Below are positions 5,204-16,300 of a DNA stretch of 23,984 bases, in pieces. The notes below the pieces were generated by a model. It had not been told where the DNA came from. It ran no database searches and saw only the letters and a list, made by a program, of their open reading frames with translations. Source of the DNA: Vulcanimicrobiota bacterium (GTDB taxonomy: Bacteria; Vulcanimicrobiota; Xenobia; Xenobiales; JADMJV01). The DNA lies in the NCBI GenBank assembly GCA_023447635.1, contig JAEXNA010000020.1, forward strand, positions 1-23,984, read 5' to 3'. Every line of letters starts with the position of its first letter. The stretch's first letter is position 1. Made by a program: the position numbers and the translations under genes.

Positions 5204-5413
5204 GGGAACAAGGGGGACAGGCCGAGATGCGCGAGGTTGATGATCCCCTCGTGTGCTTGCTGTGTTGCGTGGCGTCCAGGGGATTCATCTCTCGGAGCAT
5301 ATCATGCGTCTCATTTAAAGTAAACTTTCCTCCTCGCAATTCCGCGCTTTTCTCCTGCTTTTTTTGAGCAAACCTCGCCAGGCCTGCCGTGACGGGCACG
5401 GCGACGCCAGGCT
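5204..5413. other. rlmB-sigH intergenic region
   Basis: No supported gene. On the minus strand a GAGGAGG sequence at about 5328-5335 is followed by an ATG at 5314, but that frame closes after 9 codons. No terminator is obvious after rlmB, so rlmB transcripts may run into sigH. Confidence 0.5.
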
Positions 5414-6172
5414 TCACTCGGTTGGGCCGCTCTCGAAGGTTCCGCGCTGACGCACGGCTTCGTAAAGCATGATCGATCCCGAAGAAGCGACATTGAGCGA
5501 CTCGACCCGTCCCAGCATGGGAAGCTTCACTACCTGGGTGGCGGCGCGACGCAGATGCGGCGGCAGTCCACGCTCCTCCCCTCCCAGCAACAGAACGGTT
5601 GGCACCGTGTAGTCGATCTCGTGGTAGAACTTCTCGGCGCGTGGCGACGTCGCCACAACCTGAAATCCCGAGTCGCGGAGCTCTTCCAGCGACACGCCCA
5701 TCTTCGGGGTTCTCCCGATCACGAGGTGCTGGTCGGCTCCGGCCGAGGTCTTGGACACGGTCGAGGTCAGACCGCAGGAGCGCTCGGCCGAAAGCAGCAC
5801 GTGGCGGCACCCAGCGCCGTCCGCCGAACGTAGGAGAGCCCCCAGGTTCTGGGGGTCCTGAACCTGGTCGAGAGCCAGCAACAGAGTGGCTCCTTCCGCC
5901 GTCACCTGTTCCCGCCATCCTACGTAAGTCAGCATGGAGCGGGCGCCCAACTGGGCGACCACGCCCTGGTGGTTCCCGTTGCGGCTCAGGAAATCCAATC
6001 GGTCCTTATCGGTCCGAACGACGGGGACGCCAAGCTCCTTGGCCATCTCGAACAGTTCCCGAGGGAGTCCGCTGGCGTCTTTGGCGACGCTTATGCGCTG
6101 AACCGCGCCGCCGGCCCGCAGCGCCTCGGTGACCGGACGACGCCCGAAAACTATGACGTCGTCCGCTCCCAT
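5414..6172 (-). CDS. rlmB: 23S rRNA (guanosine-2'-O-)-methyltransferase RlmB type (SpoU/TrmH family)
   Basis: This family methylates the 2'-OH of a guanosine in 23S rRNA (Gm2251 in E. coli) using AdoMet. The 252-residue protein has an N-terminal substrate-binding part (IVFGRRPVTEALRAG) and the SPOUT knot with all three motifs: N109-LGALLRSA, GGEERGL at ~197-203, and LPML...ESLNVASS at ~217-231. I chose the ATG at 6172, which overlaps the cysS end by 22 bases. The frame is open to an ATG at 6289, but that extension is low-complexity and lies inside cysS. The cysS-rlmB pair is conserved in Bacillota and relatives. Confidence 0.95.
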   Translation of the reverse strand: MGADDVIVFGRRPVTEALRAGGAVQRISVAKDASGLPRELFEMAKELGVPVVRTDKDRLDFLSRNGNHQGVVAQLGARSMLTYVGWREQVTAEGATLLLALDQVQDPQNLGALLRSADGAGCRHVLLSAERSCGLTSTVSKTSAGADQHLVIGRTPKMGVSLEELRDSGFQVVATSPRAEKFYHEIDYTVPTVLLLGGEERGLPPHLRRAATQVVKLPMLGRVESLNVASSGSIMLYEAVRQRGTFESGPTE

Positions 6173-7602
6173 CGAAGGCCCTGAGGAGTGTCCTCGATCT
6201 CGATCCCGGCCCCCTTGAGAAGGGCGCGAAGCCGGTCGGCCTCCGCCCAATTTTTTGCCGCGCGGGCCTCTTGACGAGCTGTCAACCATGTTTGTTCCTC
6301 CTCGCTCAGGCTGTCGCTCTTCTCTTCGAAGAGACGCAGTCCTAGAACGGTATCGATCAGGGCCAGGGTTGCGATGCTTGCCTGAGCCAGGGGTAAAGCC
6401 GACGCGTCGTCGGCATCAAAAAGTTTGTTGGCCGCCGTGACCAGACCCAGCACCGCAGCGAGCGCTACGGAAGTGTTGAGGTCCTGGTCCATCGCTTCCC
6501 GAAAACCGCGCAGCGCTTCCTGAGCCAAGGGGTGTTCGGCCGAGGCGTCGACATCGCCCTCTCCAACCAGCTCCCGGCAGCGGCCCAGGAAACCGCGGAG
6601 TCGGTCGAGGTTGGCCTGGGAGCTGTGCAGTTCGTCGAAGGTGAAGTTCATACGAGAGCCGTGGGGGACTTTGAGCAGGGCCAGCCGGACGGCCATCGGG
6701 TCCCAGGCTTTCTGGTTGGTGGTGCTTTCGTCCGGAGCCATCAGATTCCGCAAAGTATAGAAGTTGCCCAGCGATTTACTCATCTTCTGGTTCTCTACGT
6801 GCAGATGCTCGGAGTGTACCCAGTAGTTGACGAAGCGCTTCCCGGTGCAGCATTCGGACTGGGCGATCTCATTTTGATGGTGAGGGAAGAGCAGGTCGAC
6901 GCCACCCAGGTGCAGGTCGAACTGTTCCCCCAGATAGAGAATCCCCATCGCCGAGCACTCGAGGTGCCAGCCGGGTCGGCCCTTGCCGGTGCTGGGAAAG
7001 TCCCAGAACACGTTGCCGTCTTCGGGAGTCCAGGCTTTCCAGAGGGCGAAGTCGCAAGCGTTGTCCTTTTCGTACTCGTCGTTGGCTACCCGTTCGCCGC
7101 CCCGCATCTCTTCCATGTTCAGACGCGCAAACTTGCCGTAATCCGGGAAAGAGGCGATGGAGTAGAAGATCGAGCCGTCGTCAGCCCGATAGGCGTTCCC
7201 CTGCTCGAGCATCTGAGCGATCATCTGAGCCATCTTTTCCATCACATCCGGGTCGGTGGCCCGGGGGTGATGATCGGCTCGATCGATATTGAGCGAGGCC
7301 AGGTCTTCGAAGAACGCGTCGGCGTAGATCGTGGTAAAGGTCAAAGCGTCGAGTCCACGTTCCTGACTTTTGCGGATGATCTTATCTTCCACGTCGGTCA
7401 GGTTCATGACGTAGTTGACGTCATAGCCCGAGAACTTTAAGTAGCGGCGAAGGAGATCGCAAAAGACAAAGGTGCGAAAGTTTCCGATGTGCGCGAAGTC
7501 GTGGATGGTTGGTCCACAGGCGTACATCGAGACCTTGCCCGGCTCGAGAGGCTGAAACTCTTCGAGTTGGCGAGTGCGAGCGTTGTAGAGATGAAGGGCC
7601 AT
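6151..7602 (-). CDS. cysS: Cysteinyl-tRNA synthetase
   Basis: This class I enzyme charges tRNA-Cys. In its 483 residues are the HIGH-type motif HIGN (38-41), the KMSKS motif (273-277) and the zinc ligands expected of the family: Cys29 in YACGPT, the Cys in WHLECSAM, and His/Glu in HHQNEIAQSE. The DALR-type C-terminal helical domain follows. It lies 6 bases downstream of leuS and overlaps rlmB by 22 bases, so the three are translationally tight. Confidence 0.98.
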   Translation of the reverse strand: MALHLYNARTRQLEEFQPLEPGKVSMYACGPTIHDFAHIGNFRTFVFCDLLRRYLKFSGYDVNYVMNLTDVEDKIIRKSQERGLDALTFTTIYADAFFEDLASLNIDRADHHPRATDPDVMEKMAQMIAQMLEQGNAYRADDGSIFYSIASFPDYGKFARLNMEEMRGGERVANDEYEKDNACDFALWKAWTPEDGNVFWDFPSTGKGRPGWHLECSAMGILYLGEQFDLHLGGVDLLFPHHQNEIAQSECCTGKRFVNYWVHSEHLHVENQKMSKSLGNFYTLRNLMAPDESTTNQKAWDPMAVRLALLKVPHGSRMNFTFDELHSSQANLDRLRGFLGRCRELVGEGDVDASAEHPLAQEALRGFREAMDQDLNTSVALAAVLGLVTAANKLFDADDASALPLAQASIATLALIDTVLGLRLFEEKSDSLSEEEQTWLTARQEARAAKNWAEADRLRALLKGAGIEIEDTPQGLRWERTTS

Positions 7603-7608
7603 ATCGAG

Positions 7609-10323
7609 CTAGCTCACCACGAAGTTGACCAGGCGGTTGGGCACCACCACGACCTTGCGCACCGTCTTGTCGCGGAGATACTCGACCGCGGCTTCGCGAG
7701 CTTTCTCTTCCAGGACTTCAACGGTCGCTTCGGCGTCGACCATGAGCTTGATGCGCAGTTTTCCGTTGATCTGGATCGGGAGTTCGATCTCGGCCTTTTT
7801 GCAGAGCTCTTCGTTCCAGCCGGGCCATCCGACCAGGGCGATCGATCCTTCCCGGCCGAGCAGTTGCCACAGCTCTTCGCCCAGATGGGGGGCAAAGACG
7901 CCCAGGATGCGGGCGTAGCGATCGAGTTGATCGGCCGTCAGCTGGTCGATCTTAGGAGTCGCCTCGTTGACGAAGATCATCATGGCCGAGATGGCCGTGT
8001 TGAACTGCATCCGCTCGAGGTCGCCGGTGACCTTTTTGATGCACTGGTGCAGGGCCCGCTCGACGGCGTCGTCGGCCTCGCCTCCCCCACCGTTGAGATT
8101 GGCGCGTAGCCCGTTGTCGTCGCAGTAGAGTCGGTAGCTTCGCGCCAGGAAGCGGCTGATTCCGTCGACCCCGCGAGGGTTCCACGGCTTGGAGGCTTCG
8201 AGCGGCCCGAGGAACATCTCGTACAGACGCAGGGCGTCGGCGCCGTGCTCGGCGATCACGTCGTCCGGGTTGACCACGTTTTTGAGCGACTTGCTCATCT
8301 TGGCCGTGGTCTGGAGCAGCTCTTTTCCGCCGTCCTTCATGCGGAACTTGCCATCGAGCTCTTCGACCAGGTCGCTGGGCACCAGGTGCTTGGTCTCGGC
8401 GTCCTGGTAAGCAAACGCCGTAATCAGCCCCTGATGGAAAAGCTTCTTGAACGGCTCCGGGGTCGAAACATAGCCGCGATCATAGAGCGCTTTGTGCCAG
8501 AAACGGGCGTACAGCAGGTGAAGCACGGCGTGCTCCTTGCCGCCGACGTAGAGGTCGACCGGCATCCAGTACTGCTCTTTCTCCCTGGCCCAGGCTTCCA
8601 CGTCGTTCTTGGGGTCGAGGTAGCGCAGATAGTACCAGCAAGAGCCGGCCCAGTTGGGCATGGTGTTGGTTTCGCGAACCCAACCGTCCTCGAGCGCGAC
8701 CCACTCCTCGGCTTTGGCCAGCAGCGGCTCGGGTTTACCGGAAGGCTGGAAATCTTTGAGAGGAGGCAGCTGGAGGGGAAGTTCGGACTCCTCTAGCGCC
8801 TTGATCTCTCCTGAGGGGCCGATCACCACGGGGAACGGTTCGCCCCAGTACCGCTGGCGGGAAAAGATCCAGTCGCGCAGGCGATAGTTGATGCGGGCAG
8901 CGCCCAGGTCGCGCTCTTCCAGCCAGGCAATAATAGCGTCTTTGGCCTCTCCAACCCCTTTGCCGTCGAGGAAACCGGAATTGACGGAAACTCCATCACC
9001 GGCAAAGCAGGTCACGGTCTGTCCGTTGGCCGTTTCGGCGACCCGGTCGGGCTCGCCGTCCTTCTGGTACACACTGACGATCGGCAGCCCGAAGGCCAGA
9101 GCGAAGTCGAAGTCGCGCTCGTCGTGGCCGGGCACGGCCATGATGGCGCCCGTGCCGTAGCTGTCGAGCACGTAATCGGCGATATAGATCGGCAGAAGCT
9201 CGCCGTTGACGGGGTTCACGGCGTGACCGCCGGTGAACACTCCGGTCTTTTCTTTGGCCGAGGTGCGATCCCGCTCACTGCGGCTGGAAGCCGCCTTGCG
9301 GTACTCGTCGACCGCCGACTTCTGCTGGTCCGAAGTGACCGTATCGACCAGCGGGTGTTCCGGGGCGAGAACCATGTAGGTGGCGCCAAACAGAGTGTCG
9401 GGACGGGTGGTAAAGATGGCGAAATCTACCCCCTGGCCCGAAGGGTTGGCCCGAAACCGCGCTTCTTTGAGCCTCTCCGGGCTCAGGCTGGCCTGGGGCA
9501 GCGTAAACCAGACCTGAGCGCCGCGGCTGCGGCCGATCCACTCGGCCTGCTGTTTTCTGGTCTCGTCCGGCCACTCTACCGTCTCGAGATCGTCGAGCAG
9601 GCGTTCGGCGTAAGCGGTGATGCGCAGCATCCACTGGCGCATGGGCTGCCGGAAGCAGGGGTGAGAGCCGCGCTCGGAGTGCCCATCGATAACCTCTTCG
9701 TTAGCCAGCACGGTGCCCAGAGCGGGACACCACCAGACGGCGATCTCGTCGACGTAGGCCAGGCGGCGTCCATCGATGTATTCCCGTCGCTCGGTGTCGG
9801 AGAGGCCTTCGGGGACCGGGAGTTCCGAAATCGGACGTCCCAACTTCCGCTCCTCGTCATACCAGGTCTCGAACAGGAGTCGGAAGATCCACTGGGTCCA
9901 GCGATAGTAGTCGGGCTCGGCCGTGCTGACCTCGCGGTCCCAGTCGTAAGAGAAGCCCAGCGCCTTGATCTGCGCCTTGAAGGTCTCGATGTTTTTCTTG
10001 GTGGTGATCGAGGGGTGGGTGCCGGTGGCTACGGCGTACTGCTCGGCGGGCAGGCCGAAGGCGTCCCATCCCATGGGGTGCAGGACGTTGTCGCCGCTCA
10101 TCCGTCGCCAGCGGGCCAGGATGTCGGTCGCGGTGTAGCCCTCGGGGTGCCCGACGTGCAGTCCGGCGCCACTGGGGTACGGGAACATATCGAGGACGTA
10201 ATACTTGGGCTTGTTCGGGTCGAAGCCCGGATCTCCAGGCCCCGGGGTGCGGAAGGTTCCGTTCTCTTCCCAGTATTTCTGCCACTTCGGCTCGATCGCC
10301 GAAGGCTCGTAACGACCACTCAT
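7609..10323 (-). CDS. leuS: Leucyl-tRNA synthetase
   Basis: This 904-residue class I synthetase charges tRNA-Leu and proof-reads mischarged products. HVGH lies at 56-59 and KMSKS at 675-679. The CP1 editing domain shows the threonine-rich FTTRPDTLFGATYMVLAPEH and the GHDERDFDFA aspartate motif. The zinc-finger region seen in many bacterial LeuRS is replaced by WWCPALGTVLANEEV. The C-terminal tRNA-binding domain ends in VRKVVVVPNRLVNFVVS. It is somewhat longer than the E. coli enzyme (860). It begins 38 bases after the STAND-TPR gene and ends 6 bases before cysS. Confidence 0.98.
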   Translation of the reverse strand: MSGRYEPSAIEPKWQKYWEENGTFRTPGPGDPGFDPNKPKYYVLDMFPYPSGAGLHVGHPEGYTATDILARWRRMSGDNVLHPMGWDAFGLPAEQYAVATGTHPSITTKKNIETFKAQIKALGFSYDWDREVSTAEPDYYRWTQWIFRLLFETWYDEERKLGRPISELPVPEGLSDTERREYIDGRRLAYVDEIAVWWCPALGTVLANEEVIDGHSERGSHPCFRQPMRQWMLRITAYAERLLDDLETVEWPDETRKQQAEWIGRSRGAQVWFTLPQASLSPERLKEARFRANPSGQGVDFAIFTTRPDTLFGATYMVLAPEHPLVDTVTSDQQKSAVDEYRKAASSRSERDRTSAKEKTGVFTGGHAVNPVNGELLPIYIADYVLDSYGTGAIMAVPGHDERDFDFALAFGLPIVSVYQKDGEPDRVAETANGQTVTCFAGDGVSVNSGFLDGKGVGEAKDAIIAWLEERDLGAARINYRLRDWIFSRQRYWGEPFPVVIGPSGEIKALEESELPLQLPPLKDFQPSGKPEPLLAKAEEWVALEDGWVRETNTMPNWAGSCWYYLRYLDPKNDVEAWAREKEQYWMPVDLYVGGKEHAVLHLLYARFWHKALYDRGYVSTPEPFKKLFHQGLITAFAYQDAETKHLVPSDLVEELDGKFRMKDGGKELLQTTAKMSKSLKNVVNPDDVIAEHGADALRLYEMFLGPLEASKPWNPRGVDGISRFLARSYRLYCDDNGLRANLNGGGGEADDAVERALHQCIKKVTGDLERMQFNTAISAMMIFVNEATPKIDQLTADQLDRYARILGVFAPHLGEELWQLLGREGSIALVGWPGWNEELCKKAEIELPIQINGKLRIKLMVDAEATVEVLEEKAREAAVEYLRDKTVRKVVVVPNRLVNFVVS

Positions 10324-10361
10324 CGCTTAGCTAACGTCCTCTCATGTCTGTCAGAGGGTCA

Positions 10362-13300
10362 CTAGGTCGGCTGGGCGAGAAGTCGCTTTTCCTCTTCCAG
10401 TCGCGCCAGGAACTCCGCCGCGCGGCCCTCCGTTGAAGCGACTCCCCTTCCGGATGCAAACTCAAAAAGCCTCTGCATCAGTGGGAATCCGTCGCGCCGT
10501 CCCAGGGCCGGGAGCAGGTTGAGGAAGCGGCCCCAGACCGACTCCCGAACGGCGTAGGTCGACGGGTCGTCCCGCAGTCCGCCCAGTACCAGGAGCTTGC
10601 CCAACTCTTTGAGGGCAACCGGGTTCAGGCGTCCCGCGCCCAGCATCGTCCGCTCCAGGACCTCTTCCAGGAAGCGCCAGTCGCTCTCGCCGTCCCATCG
10701 CTGGTCCTGGCGATAGGCCAACAGGCTGAGTACGGTATCGATCAGTTGGGGCCAGTCGCGATAGTCGCCCAGCGCGCGCAGCCAGGCTCCGTCGAGATGA
10801 GGGGTCGCTTCGGCCCGCCCGGGCGCTTGTCGGCAGACCCGAAGATACTCTTCGAGGATGGCCGGGTCGAGCAGCGCTCCGGCGCGCACCAGGCCCGTCA
10901 TCAGGGCGCCCAGGCGCTCGAGCATGGGCGCCAGATCGCCGTAGCTGTCGTCGATGGAGAAGAGCGAGCGCCGAAGATGCAGCGAGGTGGCCGACTGCAG
11001 GTCGCGAGAGAGCAAAAACTCCGCCAGCCTCAGGTGCGCCTTGACTTTGGCTTTGCCCCGGCCTTCGGTTGCCCGCAGCAGGTCGACGATCCCCATGCCG
11101 CGGTCGCCGCGCTGTAGGGCCATCTCCGAGCGCAAAAGGAGCAGCCTTCCGCTGGTGGGAGAGGTGCGGGCCGGAAGCATATGGCTGAGCGCCAGTTCGG
11201 CTTCCACCAGGCGCCCCTCGCGTTGCAAGGCGCGGTACTTGGACTTCAGAAGTCGCTGCAGCTCGCCCGTGTCGCTCACCGAGGTGCCTCGGAACCCCGG
11301 CGTGGCGTTGTCGGCGGCGGTCTGAGAAAAGGCGACCACCAGGAACGTCTCGATCACCTGATCGAGTCGTTCGCTGTCCCAGGCCATTTTCCCGAAGCTG
11401 GGGTGGGTGGTCAACTCGGTCACCAGTTCCCGGAACCACAGCCCCAGCGGGGTCCGCAGCAGCCAGTCGCCCAGTTCACACATCTGGCTCAGGCGATGGG
11501 CCAGTTCGGGGAGCGGCAGACGTTCCGACTGTTGCCATGCCGCCACCCAGTCATCGGTTAGCCCTTCCAGTTCCAGCATGCCGCCCAGCGGTCGGAAAGA
11601 GGTCAGAATGCGAAGCTGCTCCAGCGCGGTATCCCGCTCGCCGGCGCGCAGATGAGCCACCGCCAGGTGCAGCGTGTTGCGCACCAGCAGTTCTCGATTC
11701 TCTTCGCCTTCTTCGAATACGGCGGCCTGGCTGACCTCGCTGGCCTGCTCGAGATGGGCCAGCGCCGGCGCGTGGTCGCCCGCCAGAGAGAGGACTCGTC
11801 CCAGGGCCAACAGCGTCTCGGCGCGCAGCGAGCCGTAGCGCGGGTGTTCGGCCAGCGTCTCCAGCGATTCCAGGCTGGCCCGGTATTCCACCAGGGCGCC
11901 GTCCAGATCGCCGCGGGCAGCCAGACAGGCGCCCTTCCAGCTATAGAGGCTGTAGCGATCGAACTCGGTCAGCACCGAGGAGGGCAGGTCGGAAAGCTTG
12001 CCCAGCCAGTGCTCGAGACCGGAGAAGTCGCGATGAATCTCGGCGCTCTTGGCCACATACTTGAGCACCACCCGATACTCTTCCCAGCGGCCCGCAGGGG
12101 CCTTGGGCTGACCCGAGAGCAGACGTTCGAACCCCAGCGCCGCCTGCTCGAAATAGGCGGTGGCAAACTTTTCCTGATTCAGCCGTCGGGTCGCCTCTCC
12201 CAGATGGAAGTACAGCCGGGCGGTGAGGTAGAGTTCATTCTCGGGCAGGTGCTCTTCAGCTCCCTCCCCTTCGGCCATCGGGGCCGGAAGCAGCGGGAAG
12301 CTGGGCACTTCCAGGCCGCTCTCGAAGTGAGGGCTCTCGCCGCCGGCTCGCTGCCCCAGCTCCAGAGCTCGTCGACCCACCAGGATGGCCAGTGGCGCCT
12401 CGTCCAGGCTAACATAAAGGGCCGTCATCTGGGCGAAAGCGGCCCGCAGACCGTTCCAGGCCGGTTCGACATCGGCGCGCTGGACGGCTGAGACCAGCCC
12501 ATCGTACTGCTCGGTGGCGGCGCGCAGATCCTCGACCGCTCGAGGGAAGGCGCCCGCGTCCTTCCAGCATTGGCCCCGAGTTAACAGCAGGTAAGCCAGC
12601 AGGGCGCGCAGATCGCTCCGCCCCTCCAGGCGGATGGCCTGGCGGCCCCACTCGATAAACTCTTCCAGAGAGCGGGCTTGCTCCTCGGGCGAGCCCACTC
12701 CGGTCAGGGCCCGTCGCGCGCCCGTGTAGGCCAGCAGCGGCTCCAGGTCGATACGGCCGGCGAACACCTGATAGCGAAGCACCGAGACGGCCCGGTCCAG
12801 GTCGGCGTAGGCGGCCTCGCGAGCCCCCGCACGGCCGCGCAGGCGGGCCCGGAGCAGCAGCGCTTGAACGCCGCTTTCGATCGTTCCCGAGCGGAACAGA
12901 AGGTCGACGGTCCCTTCCAGTTCCCGCAGCGCCAGGTCGACCTGACCCAGCCCGGTGAGCGCCTCGGCCCGGTACCAACCGACCTCTCCCATGGGGACGG
13001 CGTGGCGCTCGAGGTCCAGCTCTCGGAACAGTTCGAAGGCGGATTCGGTCGCTTGCAGGGCGGCCTCGAAGTCGCCTTCGCGAAGCGCAATCTGAGCTTT
13101 CTGCATCAGCGCCATTCCGGTCAGGGCGCGCAGCGCCTCCGAATCGGCGATGGCCCGCCCTTCTTCGAGAACGGCCAGAGCCGTGTCCGAAAGGCGCGCG
13201 GCCCGGGCCGGCTGCTGAGCTTTCAGAGCCGCCTCGCTGAGCCGGTTGGTGGCCGACCCGATGGAGGAGATCATGGTCATCTCGCCATCGGCGAACTGGA

Positions 13301-16300
13301 TCTGGAACTGCTCGAGCGCGGTCTCGAGGTCCTGAGCGGCCTCGTCGAGCAGGCCCAGCTTCATAAGAGAAAGACCGCGGGCGTTGTGCAGCCAGCCCAA
13401 CTCTTCTCGCAGATGGCCGGCTCCCGCCTCGATGGCCGCACGAAGCGGCTCTTCGGTAGCGTCGAGCAGGGCCACCCGCTGGAAGAAGAGGCCCTCTTTC
13501 CACAGTTTGGCCAGCTCTTCGCGCCATAGGTCGAGCACTTCAGGACGGGCGAACACCTGCTCTACCAGGTCGGCAGGGACGCTCGAGTAGGACAGCCAGC
13601 GCAGCGCCGGCATCAGGTCGCCGCGACGGGGCTCCTCGAGAAAGTTGCGGGCCAACCGCTCGGCCATGGCCTCTCCCTGCCCTGACGAGTCGAGCAGCAT
13701 GTCGAACAGGCTTCGGTGGGCCAGACCCAGCGCCGGTTCGGGTTCGGCCCAGAAAGAAAAGAGCGAGGGGATACTCGAGGTGACTTCGTTGGCGACCTCA
13801 ACGTCGATTCCCAGCCCTTCGAGCACGCGGAGCGGGACGGGACGTTCATACAGACCGAGAACGCAGAGCAGTTCGCTCAGGCCTTCGCGCTGGACCTTGG
13901 TGGTAAAGAGGCGGCGGGCGAGCACCAGCAGGTCCTCGAGAACCGATGGGGTGGGAGCATAGCCTTCCCCATTCTCCACCAGGTTCGCGTAAGCCCGCGC
14001 CTTGAGGAGCGAGCCGTGAAAGCGTTGGAAGATCGCCTGTTGGCGATCCGGATCGTCCTCGGTCCCGGCCAGTTGGGAGGCAAAGGCGGCGCGCGAGGTC
14101 ACTTCGTGAGAGAGATCCCAGAACTGCTGCTGCAGATAAGGGCTGGTTTCGCCTCGCTGGGGAAACTCCGAGCCGGTGATCAGCAGGTGGACGCCGGGGG
14201 TGAGAACTCGGGGTACCAGCGAGGCCGGCACCGTCTCGAACCCATCGAGCAAGAGGAGAAAGTCTCGGCCGCCGTTGACCTTCTTCAGGCAGCGCAGGTA
14301 GGAGGAGAGGCGACAGGAGAGCGGCTCGGCGTATTGGCCCAGGTCGGCCAGGTCGTTCGAGAGTCGGTCGACCTCCGAACCTAAAGATTGCAGAGTCTCG
14401 GTGGGTACGGGCACCCAGTCCAGGCGCTGCATGGACGGTTCGGAGGCGATGTGGTCGTTGAGCCGTTCGACCACCGTCGACAGGCGCGTTTCCGGAAAGC
14501 GGTCGACCCGCAGATAGAGCACGGGAAAGTCGGCCGGTAGCGGGCTACACTGCGGATGAACCAGGGTGCGACAGAGCAGAGTTCGGCCGCTACCTCGTTC
14601 GCCGCGAACCAGGCTGATGGTGCTCGTGCCGGTCGGCGCTCCCGTGACAAAGTCGGCTAGCTTCCCGGCCAGGTCGATAGGACGATGCTCGGGACCGGCA
14701 TAGTCGAGCTCTCGGCAGCGCACTTCGAGTTCTCGTTTGAGGGCCGCGTTCCACTGGGCGGCCGGAGTGACGTTGTCATCAAAGAACGAAGGCCAGGACG
14801 ACTCTTGCGAGGGCGGCGCCTCCAAGGAGTCCTCTCCCCCTTCCTGGTCCGACGTCACCACGTCCGGCTCATCGTCGAAAAGCAGTTCGTCGCTGTCCCA
14901 GTGAGAGAAACGGTCGCTCACTTCGGCGCCCCCGACCACGACCCCCATGGGCGCTTCGAGGCCACGGCGACCCACCATGATATCCGGCACTCCGCGCACC
15001 CGCAGACCCGAAGGGAACTGGCAGACGGTGGCCTGAGCGCCTTCCGCTCCCGGTTCGGTGCGCAGGCGGGCGCGCGACCAGAGCTGCCGACTGGCCTCGC
15101 TAAACTCGGCAAAAAGGCGAGAAAAATGCGGGATCTGGTCGCGGATTTCGTCCAGACGGTTGGTGGCGTCCGGGCGCATCAAAGAGAGACTCCAGCCGAT
15201 CAGCCCCTGCAGCGGTCCGGGCACGCCTTCGTCGATTCCCAGCCAGCGGGTGATCCGCCGAGGCTGCCCGCTGTCCGTGAAGAAGACCGATCGCAGCAGG
15301 GTGGCTTCCGGATCGTCGAGGTCGGCCAGCACTCGCTGAGCGTAGCAGAGAAAGTAGATGGTGTGCTGCAGCGAGCCGCCCGGTTTGAGCATGGGGTCGA
15401 GCAGCGAGGTCTCGTCGAACTGGTGGCGCAGGAAGCCGCCGGCCAGCGACGCGTGCAGTCGTACCAGGTACTCCAGTCCCTGGAACAGGCTGCGTCCCAG
15501 CGGCAGCACCTGCCCTTGTTCGTGGGCTTTGAGCAGCCCAGCTACAGCCTCGCTAAGCAGCGGAGGGTCGTTGCTAACCAGGAAGATTCTGCTGTCCAGC
15601 GGCTCCAGGCGAGGGGACGGTTTGGCGCGCTCGACTTCGAGCCGCCCCCCTACCGCCGCCAGTTCGCTACGGTCGAGCCAGACCGAATAGCGAGTCGGAT
15701 CCACCAGCGGTTTGGCGTGAATGCCGACGGAGCCGCGAGCCAGGCTCATGCCCAGGTAGCCGTCGGCCCGGGTGTGGGTGGTCAGGTCCCAGGACGAGCA
15801 AAGCAGAACGAACTCGCCCAGCCAGAGGACAAACGGCTCGCTCACTTCGTGGCTCAGCGCGGCGCAGCGGGCCGGATTGTCCTCGCGGATCGCCTCTTCG
15901 GCTTCCATCATCCAGGCCAGCAGTCGCGGCTGGGCCTCCAACCCCGCCCATTTCAGGAACGGGTTGAACTCCTGGCCTCGATAGAGAAGGTGGATGGCGG
16001 GCTGAGCCTGAGGGTGGTCCCAGTAGGCTCGAAGTTGGCGGGCCGCTCGGGCCAGGTCCGAGATCAGCTCGGCGGTGGATGGGGCAAACGAGCCGGCGAC
16101 CTCGGTTTCGCTGACCGCAGCCCAGCAGCCCTGAGCCAGGCCGGTGGCCATGCGAAGGGTAAAATCGATCGCTTCGAGGGTGGCGAGCAATCCGGTGACG
16201 ACTTCCTCTTGCGCCTGCGAGCGCTCGAGTCGACGTAGGATCACCCGCAGGTGAGTGGGCAGTTGGCTCGCGGTAGAAAAGTGCGAGGAGCGGTGGGCGT

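Noticed and set aside
5314..5334. GAGGAGG plus ATG in the rlmB-sigH gap as a leader peptide
   Set aside because: The spacing is about 13 bases and the frame has only 9 codons without a repeated regulatory codon, so there is no support for an attenuator.
6172..6289. N-terminal extension of RlmB from an upstream ATG
   Set aside because: It lies inside the cysS coding end, is low-complexity Arg/Gly/Ser, and the ATG at 6172 opens exactly where family similarity begins.
9124..10365. Plus-strand open frame of 413 codons
   Set aside because: It is the antisense shadow of leuS.
14685..16238. Plus-strand open frame of 517 codons
   Set aside because: It is antisense to the STAND gene; composition is Gln/Arg/Val-rich mirror of the coding strand and no domain is visible.
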